Positions 52,100 to 61,882 of a stretch of DNA of 64,000 bases are shown here, one piece after another (the first letter of the stretch is position 1; each line of letters starts with the position of its first letter). Source of the stretch: Pseudoscleropodium purum (Eukaryota > Streptophyta > Bryopsida > Hypnales > Brachytheciaceae); NCBI GenBank assembly GCA_963969395.1, contig OZ017805.1:806001-870000 (forward strand). The letters are read 5' to 3'. The notes under the pieces were generated by a model that was not told the DNA's origin, ran no database searches, and saw nothing but the letters and a program-made list of their open reading frames with translations. The position numbers were made by a program, and so were the translations under genes.

Positions 52100-52107
52100 A
52101 TGACGAC
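52100..52107. other. Target-site duplication, left copy (ATGACGAC)
   Basis: Perfect 8-bp match to 61883-61890. Eight bases is the standard duplication length for hAT insertion. Confidence 0.93.
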
Positions 52108-52120
52108 CAGGGTTGACAAA
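52108..52120 (+). repeat. hAT left terminal inverted repeat
   Basis: CAGGGTTGACAAA directly abuts the left target duplication. It pairs with the right terminus with two mismatches in 13. Confidence 0.9.
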
Positions 52121-52133
52121 TCTCTACGTCCGC

Positions 52134-52235
52134 CCCAAAATAGCGTCCGTTTTCCGAACGTCCGGACACACGGACGCTAGTAGACGCAGCGTCCCTCTCG
52201 CCGTCGGAAGGCGGACGTGCGGGGCCGCTTAGAAA
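52134..52235. repeat. Left subterminal CGTCCG repeats
   Basis: The hexamer CGTCCG or its inverse CGGACG occurs about eight times in direct and inverted orientation within 100 bases (for example cgtccggacacacggacgc), next to AT-rich DNA. In hAT elements such subterminal repeats are transposase-binding sites; that role here is inferred. Confidence 0.75.
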
Positions 52236-52578
52236 ACCCGTTTTGGGTTTTTTGTTTTGATTGTTTTCACCAATGAGAGATTGAGAGTGAAGTCATTTGG
52301 ATTTTGATTTTTCTTATATTGCAATTGCGATTCAATAGAGTTGTATATCACTATTTATGTAAAAGCTAAAATATGAAATATATTTTTAATTTTTTTTGTT
52401 GAATTTCATTTTGATTTAGAAACAAAATCACTTTAAAATCCAGCGAGATGTATATCATCAATAAACAAACAATTTTATAATAAAATGATTGAAGAAACCA
52501 TTGTCATTTGTCAACATGAGCTCCATATATCATGAGCAACTAAACAATCAAACATCTAAATTCACATCTCCACAATTC
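52236..52578. other. 3' flank of the transposase gene
   Basis: AT-rich sequence between the left subterminal repeats and the transposase stop; it would hold the 3' untranslated region and polyadenylation site. No other feature seen. Confidence 0.4.
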
Positions 52579-55500
52579 CTATGGACGCCAATCCACATTT
52601 CCTCTAACCTCAGCCCCACTACTCTCTCCTGCAGCTCTCCGTTCAAAATCTTCATTATCGGAGTCATCTTCATTGTTGGAATCAGGTATCTTTGTCTCCT
52701 TCAAGTCTTTTCTCAAAGTAGGTTTACTCCCTTCTTTCGAATTTAATTTTTCTTTTTTTACTTTGACAGAACGATTAAAGGCTTTTTGAATAGGAACCTT
52801 TCTTTTCTTTCTATTTGACAAAGTAGCAACATTTTCATCAAGAGGGGTCTTATTCTTCACTGGAGAGATAGCAAAAGGTTGCATTTCTCTTTTCTCTTTC
52901 ACGTTACTCGATTCTTGAACCATCAATCTCAATGTAGGGTCGACATGTCCATGAACGGTTATCTCCACTTTGGCTTTCTTTTGAAGTAATAGAGTGCCGT
53001 TTGTTGATTTGATGGGTTCTTGCGCCATTCCTTTTGCTAAAATACAAGCACGCAAAGATGCCAATGGCATCCGATCACTATCCGTTTCACTTAGGCTTGT
53101 AGGTGATGACGCTACTTTCCGTAGATTATCGCCTGTAGAAATTTCCTTGGAAATGTTCATTAGGCGTTTTCCATATCCAAAGCTCTGAGAATCATTCAAT
53201 CGTGTGCTAACAGACTTCAACGGTATTGGTGGAAGAACACTAGATCTTGGTACTTCAAAAATTGACTTCATTGGCTCTTTTCCTTTATCACTCTTTACAA
53301 TTGCCGAATTTGTGACTGCCATCCCAAATGAATCATTACTTTTCTGTACCGCAATATTTGGTTCCCCCTCATTACCACTATTGTTGCCCACATCTTTTGG
53401 AACATCCACCTCTATGACCGCATCTTCTCTTTTGTCGTTTCCTTGCATTACATTTAATGCCACAGATGGAAATTGAGAAATTACAACTTCTTCATTTCTC
53501 CCATCATCACCAATAGCATTCTCATTGATTTTCACCTCTTTGGCAATAGCGTTTGCCTTTTCCGATAGAATGTTTTCGCTATTCAAGAATCCCATTCTAT
53601 TGCAATATGCAACTAAAGAAGGTAGATTCTCCTGTACCTCTACATTGTCCTCGTCTTCACAAAAGGTATATGCATCGTTTGCATTGTCGGGAACCACATC
53701 CTTGCGATTTAGATGATAATCATGCGTATCATTCACCAAATCGGGAAAGCCTTCTATAACGTCTTCATCTCCCCATGCTGTCGCACGATTGAAGTCATCT
53801 CTGCCATCTACAACTGAAAGGGCCCTTTCCAAATCATCGTCATCATTGTCATCATCGTCTTCTAACGTCGGTCTATCTGAATCCTTTGATTCCATCGGAT
53901 CCACATTATCATTATACCATTTTTTTTCATCTTTTTCCTTCGATGCGTTTAATACTTTGGAATTGGTATACACGTACACCAAATCCACTGCTCTCTCCGG
54001 CTTCAATTTATTTCGAGATTTGTTGTGAACAAAAGAATAGTTGCTCCAATTCCGTTCACATGAAGATGATGACACCGGTTGAACCAATATCCTCTTCGCT
54101 AATGGAGCTATAAACTTGCCACATGCACCTTCAAAATCCCACCAAGCATGTGCGGACAACATTTGTTCTCCCGGATTCAACATATTGTGGAATGGAGGTT
54201 CCTTGTGTCGAAAAGCCACAAATTCCTTCACCATTGCTGCATATTCATCCGGTTTACATATTCTCTCCAAAACTTTCTTACATCCTGACATTGCATCTGC
54301 GTCATCCGCTAGCTCTTTATTATGAAGAAGGTATGGATTCAAAAGAGCTGCGGCTGATTGGAGATCGTTGTCCACCATTCTTCTTTGGGCATAAAAAGAC
54401 TGTACCAATGGAATTGCAAGTTCTTCTAGCAAACAAAATGGTGGACTTTGTAATCCGTTCACGTGCTTCTCTAACTTCCTCATGATATGCAACCCCTTCC
54501 CCATGCATGGTGATTTTGAATCTAAATTGCGGAGTGCACATATGATTGGTTCAACCATCTCTACATAATTGATGGACCGATTCCAAAAATGGTCATCAAG
54601 AACAATTTTCTTCACCGCTAAGGCCAAGTCTTTTGATTGGACTTTGGCTCCACGTTTCTTCTTGAGAGTATGTACATACTCAACCCATTGCGGATCTACC
54701 ACCGTTTGTTCCAATGCTCTTCTCAATTTTGTCAAACGCTTCATCATGATAAATTTAGAGGCGAACCTTGTATCCCCAGGCATCAAGAGACCAAGATTTG
54801 GCGAATACTTTCGCAATAGAGCTAGCGGCATATGTCTCTTCCTGATAAATTTAGCTACAAGAACTCCTTTATCCAATTTGGAAGCAATCCATTTCTGTGC
54901 AGCCCAATCTTTCAACAACAAATTCAATGCATGTACTACGCACCCTTGGTAAAAAATATGAGGATATTTTGCAGATATTACATCCCATGCGGACGGATTC
55001 ACGAGAGCATTATCCGTAGTTATTAACACGACGTTCTTGGACCCCACTTGTTCAATGAACTTTTCCAACACAGCTGCCAAGTACTCCGCATTTTTTTCAC
55101 AACCACTTGTATCCACAAATCCAAGAAATTCTTCACTTGCGGATGATACAAGCATGACATTGATGAAAGGTCGATTAGTCACTGAGCTCCATCCATCAAT
55201 GGACAATGTTGCTCCAAATTTTTTGAATGCTATCTTCGGTCCGTGCATTCAACTGTGTCTGAATGTTGGTCTTCGCCTCATTCAACAATTTGTACCGAAG
55301 GTCCTGGTACGAGGGAGGAATGTATGGCCTACTGAACGCAGCTGTTTTCTTCACTGCTTCTTTAAAAGTTGGATTTCGAGCCACGGAAAATGGTATGTTT
55401 GCTGAATAAAAAAAATTTGCCCACACTGAATGTAATTTGCGTCTATGACCTTCTTCAAACCCATTCACTAAGTTGCCTTGCCTTTGAGGCCTACAACTTG

Positions 55501-55969
55501 ATGCCCTCAGGGTTTCACGTTCACTAGAAGCTTTTGTATTCAAAGTCATTTTAATTGTGGCACATACCATTGATACCAATTCTTTGGACGCTGGACAAGA
55601 GTCTTCGTGGTCAGAATGCGACACAGCCTTTCCGGCCGAAAACTCTTGGACATCTGAAGGGCTAGGGTTGCCATCCACATTGTTCATTACAACGCGTTTT
55701 GGAAAAACTCCTTCGCAATGCTGAAATAAATCTCGAACTGCCATTGATAATCGTGGACAAAGGCTCATCCCTTTATCACGTACACCTTCAGGCCCAAAAT
55801 AGCCTAAGTGGCTGAACATACGGCTGAGCTTCCTTGACATGCTCGCTTTGCAAAGCCTACATTTTACTTTACCACCCTCTTGCACACTAAACCAAGGAGA
55901 AAAATCCTCCGTCGGTTTGGCCACCATACTGACAAGTGTATGTTTTACCTCAATTTCAAAAGAAACCAA
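52579..55969 (-). CDS. hAT transposase (BED finger, DUF659, hAT dimerisation domain), one apparent frameshift
   Basis: The first segment (55969-55196, 257 codons, ATG at 55969) has a BED-type zinc finger at residues ~31-60: VKCRLC (Cys37, Cys40), then His54. The second segment (55248-52579, 889 codons) opens with a DUF659/RNase H-like core: LSIDGWSS (Asp18), LITTDN (Asp79), CVVHALNL (Cys103, His106), GDTRFAS (~158-164). The hAT C-terminal dimerisation region is at ~350-432 (SSSSCERNWSNYS, then LVYVYTNSK). Removing one base from an A6 run on the coding strand (55219-55224) joins the segments as one protein of over 1,100 residues. After residue ~440 comes an extension of about 450 residues, acidic then Lys-rich and ending in basic patches, not normal for the family. 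It would cut and paste this element. The frameshift may be a real mutation or a homopolymer sequencing error. Confidence 0.9.
55219..55224 (-). other. Six-base homopolymer at the transposase frameshift
   Basis: TTTTTT on the plus strand. One base fewer would fuse the 257- and 889-codon segments directly at ...SIQK/FGATLSIDGW. Codons here do not form a standard minus-one slippery heptamer. Confidence 0.7.
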
Positions 55970-56219
55970 TAGAATGTTTTAAATTTGAAACCCACAACGT
56001 GACAATGTATACAATATCAATGAAATTAGTCACATAAAGCTTTGAAAATCAAAGCCCCCCTGTCCACCGAACTATGCATTACCAAGCAAAAGACTCAATA
56101 AGTTGAAGCTCATAGCCCTTGGAAATCTTAGCATTCGGTTTTTCGAGAGTGAATACCAAAGCTTCTCTACTAACATTTATAGTCCCCTCCAGAAAATTAA
56201 AGGTTCATTTTTAGGGTTT
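55970..56219. other. 5' leader of the transposase gene
   Basis: Moderate-composition DNA between the transposase start and the GC-rich repeat cluster; presumably promoter and 5' untranslated region. No clear TATA element could be fixed. Confidence 0.35.
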
Positions 56220-56224
56220 CCATT

Positions 56225-56515
56225 CAAAAACAAGCAACGGCCCGGACGGGGCTGAAGCAAACGGGCGGACGGGTCGAACGGGTCGAACGGGTCGGTCGGA
56301 CAGGGCAAACGAACGGGGCGGGCGGATGGACAGGCGAGATGAGTCAAACGAACGGGTCGGACGGGCGGTCGGACGCGGCGGGCGGGGCAGTCGGACGGGG
56401 CGGTCAGACGAGACTATCCGCACTGTCCGCCTTCCAACGCCGTCCGCGCTTTGGACACACCGACCACCCCACTTAAACACTGACCGCCGACGGCGTCCGC
56501 CCAACTGTCCATTGG
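56225..56515. repeat. Internal GC-rich CGGACGGG cluster upstream of the transposase gene
   Basis: CGGACGG/GGGCGGAC/CGGGTCGAACGGGT words repeat densely, ending with a shorter inverse portion (tgtccgccttccaacgccgtccgc). Relative to the transposase's direction the repeats read CCGTCCG. The 124-codon minus frame and 89-codon plus frame across it are Arg/Pro repeats from the low-complexity sequence, not genes. Confidence 0.85.
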
Positions 56516-59270
56516 AGCATCTTATGAGGCCGATATTACTCAAAAAGAGTAGTAACATTTCCAAAAAAAACAACCTAATAATCACTACTAAATGAGGATC
56601 AATGTAATTGATTTATCATTTTTTTTTTTTTAAAATGTAAACCCTAACCCCTATATCCTAATTACCCTAAACCTTTTCTTTTCTCCCCTAAATTGTTTTA
56701 CGAATGAGGGGAATGTGGTTAAGTTGAATATGTTTGGATTATTTACTCATATTATCCTTCTAAATAGGTTTTGAGAAGATCTGAAGATGGTGGGGATTTT
56801 CTTAAAGTTCATTAGGAAATCAAATGTTTTGCAGAAATAGTCAATTTCTTTTTCATCGTAAGCAAATGAAATTTTTTTAAAAGGCCCCAATACATAATTA
56901 GAATAACAGTTTAATGGATTTCAACCTCATGATATTTAATAAAAGGTTGTGTTTTCTAATTAGAAGTGCATCATGTTCTTCAAATGAACATCGAGTCTTT
57001 CATATTTTTTAATGAAATTTTGATTAGATTTGAAAACAAAGAAAAAGAATCAATGTTTTAACTTTCAAATCATATATGGCTATATTTTTCCTTGAAAACA
57101 TAGAAAAATTCGTTACTTGAGTTGGTTGAGTAGAATACATTATACACTTATACATGTGCTATATTTATTTTGAAGGGTAATTCCAATATTCTTATTTCAG
57201 ATGTTTTTAAATATTAATTTTAAAAAAGAGGATTCATTGTTTAAAGATCTAAAAAATTGAAAAACATAATTTCTATTATAAATAGGAATTGAATTCGGAA
57301 TTCAAATTTTGAAATGATTCAAATGAACAAGATATTGATTATAAAATATTTCTTCGTTTGAGTTTTCAAAATGAATTCACGAAACAATTGCAAACTTTTG
57401 AACTTAGGTATATGATATTGTTTTTAGTTTGTACTTTGTAGAGTATAATACTTCAATTTTAATCCTAAATAAATGAAAAACTCCACATCAATGAAATGTT
57501 TCTATGTATTGCACAAAGATTTCTACCAATTACTATGATAATTAAATACATTGTTACATTTCATAAAATATTCTACATAGAAAGAAAAAATCATTTTAGT
57601 TTTCAATCATGATAAACAATGTCTTCTATTCTTTCTGTTATATGTTCATTTTGTATAACGTGTACATTGTACAATCTTTGAGAGCAAGGTAGTTCATTTT
57701 TGACTCTCATTGAAATAGAAAATATATTTGTGTTTGGATTTTGAAATCATTATATATTCTACGGTCTTGCAAGAATGCATCTTACTCGTTCCTTTGAATC
57801 CTTTTGATATTTTTTTTTTTCCTTTGCTTTCTCGTAGGGCTCTTGTTCTCTTGTTCTCTTCATTTGACCAGCCTATTTAGCTTGGCTCTTAGTTTTTTTT
57901 TTTTTATTGCAATGGTTTATGCATATGTTATAAAAAATATATATTATTTATTTAAAATTAATATATTGATAAACAAACGCATAAAGGCATTGAATGCTTT
58001 CACATTTAAAGTTATAAATCTATCATGAATCACTCTTGCAAATTTGAATGATTAAATTGAAAATTTGAAAATGTAATTACAAGAGCTTTCAATTCAATCA
58101 ATTGCATAAATCATAAATGTTGAAATGCAACTCGTATGAGTTTAGCATCTATGAAGATTAATTCATGCCATCCACATGCAATTTTCCAATTTAATAAAAT
58201 GCAATTGAGTACTTCAATTTCTTTCCCTTCAATTCTCCAAGTAACATTCACTTCATATCTTTCTCTATTTGTTTATTTAATTTTTGGGAACAAATGGAGA
58301 AACCATCTTTGTCTATATTTGAGCATGCACTCTTATTTGATTGATGAAGAATAGATTTATGAAATATATAATCATTGATTTGTTCATGTTGATTTATCTA
58401 ATATATTTTATGTATATATATATATATCATTAAAGGAGTATGGAAGATAAGATTGACAGATTGTGTTTGAATGTTGTTGATTTTGAAATGATTTAGTACT
58501 ATATCATTTATAAGAATATTATAATAGTATTATGTTATAATATTCCTAAAACAATTGCAACAAATATTAAAATACATGCTAAGTTAGGTTTGTTAGCCTA
58601 CCAATTGTTCATTAATAGACATAATTGAGTAGCCCCCTTAAATGAAACATTCAATATCTAATATCTTACAATCCAAATGGTGGATTTGTCTAAAATTTTT
58701 TCCACATCTTTTCTAACTAATTTACTACAAGATCCTACAGTTACATATGCCCAAAAGTATTTTTCTTCCAAGACTTGGTATTTGTACTACTAATGGCAGT
58801 TTTGAAGTGTTTTTAGTAAAAAGAACTTTAGGGGTTAAACATCTATACCGTTAGATTTTGAAAAAAGAACAATTTGCTTCATTGGGATAACTATAAGTCC
58901 ATGCTCTTTTTTGGTAGCCAAAACACACTTGCAAGGACTTGGACATTTAGCGGTTTACTAAGTGATTAGACGTCAACTAATTCAATTTAATAGTAGAATT
59001 TTTATTCAACTACCTTCTTATAATTGCTTTATACACAATGCAACGTGAATATTTGGGTACTTATATTAAACGTCGCAATCCTTTTGTGAATTTTTGCACA
59101 TTTTAGCTCATATCTTTGTACAAAAATATCATTTACCAAGAATTCATAAATTTGGTCATAAAGGAAGGCTACCTTTTTTAATTTCAAATTTTACATTGAA
59201 TGAATGAAAAGTTAGTCGGACTATACAGTGCCATGAAGACCTTTGTTTATCGTGCAAAATATGGACGTCG
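56516..59270. other. AT-rich central spacer of the hAT element
   Basis: No open frame over 75 codons and no known domain. A short degenerate telomere-like stretch (aaaccctaacccctatatcc) lies near 56638, a TA run near 58411, and 58850-58960 is a diverged copy of 1225-1345. The spacer contrasts sharply in composition with the flanking genes and may include an older inserted repeat. Confidence 0.5.
58850..58960 (+). repeat. Dispersed repeat copy shared with 1225-1345
   Basis: Both copies read, in order, 'gattttgaaaaaa', 'cttcattagga/cttcattggga', 'cca-tgctcttttt', 'acactt-(g/a)aa', 'cttggacat/cttgggcat'. Same orientation, roughly three in four bases alike by eye. Confidence 0.6.
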
Positions 59271-59280
59271 AAGCACTTTA

Positions 59281-59610
59281 GGGTGAAACCGCCCCGTCCG
59301 CCTTCGTACCCGTCCGCCCCATCCGTCCAGACCCCCGTTCGCCTAGACCCCATCCGCCATCCGCCCTGTCTGCCCCGTCCGCCCCGATACGGCCGTCTGT
59401 CCCGTTACGACCGATGCGTCCACCCCCCCGGACCGTCCGATCGGGCGGACGCCAGATTTGTCCGCTCGTGGCCGTCCCATCGAGCGGACGGGGCTGTAGG
59501 GTTTCGGGGAGGCGGACGGCCGATCCGTCCGCCACCCCCGGCCCGTTCGATGGAGCGGACGGTTTAGGGCCGTCCGCCCTTATAAGAGGGGTGGACGGGC
59601 CGTCCGCATT
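59281..59610. repeat. Internal GC-rich CCGTCCGCC cluster upstream of the kinase-like gene
   Basis: Dense CCGTCCGCC/CCGCCCCGTCCG words, then CGGACGG words toward the 3' side. It mirrors the cluster upstream of the transposase: read in each gene's own direction, both start as CCGTCCG arrays. Arg/Pro open frames on both strands here are low-complexity artefacts. Confidence 0.85.
59581..59586 (+). promoter_or_regulatory. Possible TATA box of the kinase-like gene
   Basis: TATAAG, preceded by CCCTT, sits at the 3' edge of the CCGTCCG cluster, about 220 bases before the start codon. Position and sequence fit a plant TATA element; no transcript evidence. Confidence 0.4.
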
Positions 59611-59803
59611 GTCACTTTTGCTTTGCCCCTTGTGAATGCAAGGTGGAGCAGAGAGCTTGGTGGTTCATCCTCCATTGGCTCCTTTCCGAGGCAAGGCAAG
59701 AGTGGTTTATTGGGGCCCGCCCCCTTGTTGCCAATTTTTTTAACAGTTGCGCGTGAATTCACATTTAAATTAGAAAATTTCATCTATATCAGTTTCATTT
59801 GTC

Positions 59804-61300
59804 ATGATGACGAAGGGGAAGAAGAAGGTTGCGAAGCTTAAATATGGAGAGGGACCATCAAACTTGGAGATAGCTCGCCAAAGTCCTTCGGAGGAATGCA
59901 AAAAATTCATGATTGAGTGCATCGTTCAATTTTATGAATCGGAAACAACATTGTCTTTAAACAATAAGTACATCAGATATCAAGAGGAGTGCGTGTCTAA
60001 ATTCAAGGTAGACATGACACAGATGTTGTTGGATGCATTGAATGTGGCAAAGTGGCATGACGAAATGCATAAAACGTACTTCACCAAATGTTTGGAGAAC
60101 AAGGTTCATGACGTTTTGTGGAATTCCAAAGTCATTTTGGTTAAATATGGCAAGGAATATCGACCCAATGACGTCCAGTTTGAAGAAGTGATTCTGAAAG
60201 CGGACTTATTTAGGGGGCGATGTGCTCCATTCGCCAAAAAGCACAATCGAGTTGGTTCAATTGGTTGGTGGAAAAGCAATGATGGAGTTGCTGAAGCGGA
60301 AAGGAACAAACGGCACCTCATAGCACTTCCAGATACAGCACGCGTGATTGCTGTTGATGATAGAACGATGAGAGGTGGATATGCAACGATTCGAAAGGTT
60401 CGTATTGAAGGATGTCCAAGAATACTTCTTTATTGGGAGTTTGCGACAAAGAAATCCATTCACCATCAAACTCGACCCGATCTTGCAAAGTTAGAACATC
60501 AAAATGAATCAATGGCTGTTCGAATTCCACACGCAGGTATGATACAGTTTGCTGCGGTGCACGGAACGACGTGTGAAGGTTATGCGTATTGGTGGAATGG
60601 TGGAACTCTTCGACAAATGTTGAATATAGATAAGGACTATCTAGACAACATTCAAATCTGTTTGATGTATACGAATCCAATCGAAGAGGAGGTTGTAAAA
60701 GCTCACAGTTTAGGACGATATCAGAAAAAGCGCATGGAGTTGACATGGGCGTTTATGCATATAATGTATGCAGTGCATCTTGCTGGACATTTGCACAATG
60801 ATCTTTCTCCGGACAACATCTTGTTGCATTTTCCAAAGGATGAGTCACGTGTGTACATTGGAGTTTGCGATTGGGACATGACCACCTTAGCTTCTCAGCC
60901 AATGAAGTCTTTGTACACATTCACATCAGCAGATGAGATGAAACAAACTTTGCAGAGGAGATGGTGGGTGGATCCACGTATTGCATATTTGCATAAAGCA
61001 GGTGCAAATGTGGAAGTCATTCCGATGTATTCACGTAAGTCGGAAGAGTATGCCATTCGAAAAATTGCTCGGCGGATGAATGGAAACAACATGTCTGAAA
61101 CGTATTTCAACGTGCTACTTAAAACACCTAGTGCGACACAATTTGCCTTTCATAACTTTGCAAAAGTGTTTTATGTTTACTTGAAGCGCATTTCTTCGAA
61201 GACTGATGATGAAAATACTAGTTTGGCCCATGTGATTACGCGATTTTCTAATACATATCGTTGGCCGATGCCAGATGAACATTTCCGCCATTTATATTAG
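59804..61300 (+). CDS. Intact protein-kinase-like protein carried by the hAT element (498 aa)
   Basis: One uninterrupted frame. ATG 59804 is the first after an in-frame TAG at 59771, and the stop is TAG 61298-61300. Residues 1-15 are Lys-rich. About 20-180 is a helical N-terminal region I do not recognise. RGGYATIRKVRI (190-201) resembles a glycine-rich loop. FATKK (213-217) offers the ATP-binding Lys. HNDLSPDNIL (331-340) is the catalytic loop (His331, Asp333, Asn338; usual Arg replaced by Asn332). CDWDM (355-359) takes the place of DFG with Asp356. WWVDPRIAY (387-395) lies where the activation-segment end is expected. Key catalytic residues are therefore present. I recall similar intronless kinase-like proteins from seed-free plants. 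It is transcribed away from the transposase, within the same termini. Its role for the element or host is unknown. Confidence 0.85.
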   Translation: MMTKGKKKVAKLKYGEGPSNLEIARQSPSEECKKFMIECIVQFYESETTLSLNNKYIRYQEECVSKFKVDMTQMLLDALNVAKWHDEMHKTYFTKCLENKVHDVLWNSKVILVKYGKEYRPNDVQFEEVILKADLFRGRCAPFAKKHNRVGSIGWWKSNDGVAEAERNKRHLIALPDTARVIAVDDRTMRGGYATIRKVRIEGCPRILLYWEFATKKSIHHQTRPDLAKLEHQNESMAVRIPHAGMIQFAAVHGTTCEGYAYWWNGGTLRQMLNIDKDYLDNIQICLMYTNPIEEEVVKAHSLGRYQKKRMELTWAFMHIMYAVHLAGHLHNDLSPDNILLHFPKDESRVYIGVCDWDMTTLASQPMKSLYTFTSADEMKQTLQRRWWVDPRIAYLHKAGANVEVIPMYSRKSEEYAIRKIARRMNGNNMSETYFNVLLKTPSATQFAFHNFAKVFYVYLKRISSKTDDENTSLAHVITRFSNTYRWPMPDEHFRHLY

Positions 61301-61690
61301 ATTGGTAGTGCAGAAGTAGTAGTTGAATAGGTTATATAGGCATTAAAAATTAGTTTAGAAATATAGAGTTGGAATGAAAAAAATTATATGTGCAATTAGC
61401 CAAATGTGCACAATGTATGGTATTCTAAATTAAATTCAATAGATTTTGCCCATATTGATTATGTTTGTATTTGTGTTGATCTTAATTTTTTAAATAGTAT
61501 ATATATATATTTGAAGTCACAAATTTTTTTAGTTTGCCTTCTGAAAATGAATTGGAATTTTCTCATAGTTTCAAGACTATCATGGACTCATGGTCAAACT
61601 TTATAATCTTTCAACTTATAAGAGACATTGTTTTAATGACAAATCGCGAACCATTGCACTTCATTTTAACATTTAATTGTTTAAAGATTA
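61301..61690. other. 3' flank of the kinase-like gene
   Basis: AT-rich, with a short TA run near 61500; presumably the 3' untranslated region. No further gene supported. Confidence 0.4.
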
Positions 61691-61694
61691 AGGG

Positions 61695-61870
61695 AGTGAC
61701 CGCGGGGCAATTTGGGTAGGGCGATCGGGGGAAATAGGGCCGTCAAAGTGGACGGGGCGGACGGGGCGGACGGGGTGACAGGCGGATGGGGCGATCCTGG
61801 CGGACGCTGTGTCCGCGGGGACCGCAAATGTCAGCGGACGCTGCGGACACAGTGTTTGCGTCCGGACATT
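61695..61870. repeat. Right subterminal CGGACG repeats
   Basis: Tandem ggacggggcg words (61748-61780), then dispersed CGGACG/CGTCCG hexamers in both orientations (gcggacgctgcggacac, tgcgtccggacatt) up to the right terminus. Counterpart of the left subterminal zone. Confidence 0.8.
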
Positions 61871-61882
61871 GTGTCAACCTTG
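61870..61882 (-). repeat. hAT right terminal inverted repeat
   Basis: The plus strand reads TGTGTCAACCTTG; its reverse complement begins CAAGGTTGACACA. It directly abuts the right target duplication. Confidence 0.9.

Larger units (their letters stand above)
49118..52107 (+). pseudogene. 5' part of an intron-bearing gene of unknown family, split by the hAT element
   Basis: Starts at ATG 49118 (MVSTTHLAKYIEEKHL). The frame continues for about 950 bases through several isolated stops with clearly protein-like text (for example LPEDL-type charged helices, RRPPPPKEQIELNN near 50070). A GT-AG intron at 50166-50306 joins ...AKWTI to EFHNAMKLRF. Exon 2 includes the long open segment 50475-50951 (Lys-rich, KVWQEWNKTKQAVRKYLYLEK) and runs on to FYICVLDFFYDLK at 51605. 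A second intron (51606-51835) is followed by MTGMDHYNIVD and an acidic tail ending DLARDD at the hAT insertion. Stops and at least one frameshift make it a pseudogene. Lys/Glu richness and helices are visible, but I do not recognise any domain. It could be a repeated gene-like element of this genome. Confidence 0.5.
52108..61882. mobile_element. 9,775-bp hAT transposon carrying a transposase and a kinase-like gene
   Basis: The left end is CAGGGTTGACAAA; the reverse complement of the right end is CAAGGTTGACACA (11 of 13 identical, typical hAT CARGG start). Perfect 8-bp duplications flank it. Inside, left to right: a GC-rich CGTCCG subterminal zone, the transposase gene (minus), a GC-rich cluster, an AT-rich spacer of about 2.7 kb, another GC-rich cluster, the kinase-like gene (plus), and a right subterminal CGTCCG zone. 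Both genes point outward. No second pair of hAT termini was seen inside, so a single composite element fits better than two neighbours. Near-intact genes and abundant CpG suggest a recent insertion. Confidence 0.88.

Noticed and set aside
30486..52107. Reassigned TAG codon, suggested by repeated in-frame TAG in remnants
   Set aside because: Frameshifts and TAA/TGA stops occur in the same remnants, and the kinase-like gene uses TAG as its normal stop.
52994..54952. Plus-strand open frames of 60-127 codons opposite the transposase
   Set aside because: Antisense shadows of a strongly supported minus-strand coding sequence.
55196..55248. Programmed minus-one ribosomal frameshift in the transposase
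   Set aside because: The codon phase at the A-run does not give a standard slippery heptamer and the needed shift is plus one; a one-base homopolymer error or mutation is simpler.
56211..56595. Overlapping Arg/Pro-rich open frames of 89-124 codons on both strands
   Set aside because: They are translations of the CGGACG repeat cluster; low complexity in every frame and no codon structure.
59278..59635. Several 73-94-codon open frames around the second GC-rich cluster
   Set aside because: Same artefact: CCGTCCG repeats stay open in many frames.
52108..61882. Two separate adjacent hAT elements instead of one
   Set aside because: The only matching termini and the only 8-bp duplication lie at the extreme ends; no CARGGTTGAC terminus was seen near 56.5 or 59.3 kb.
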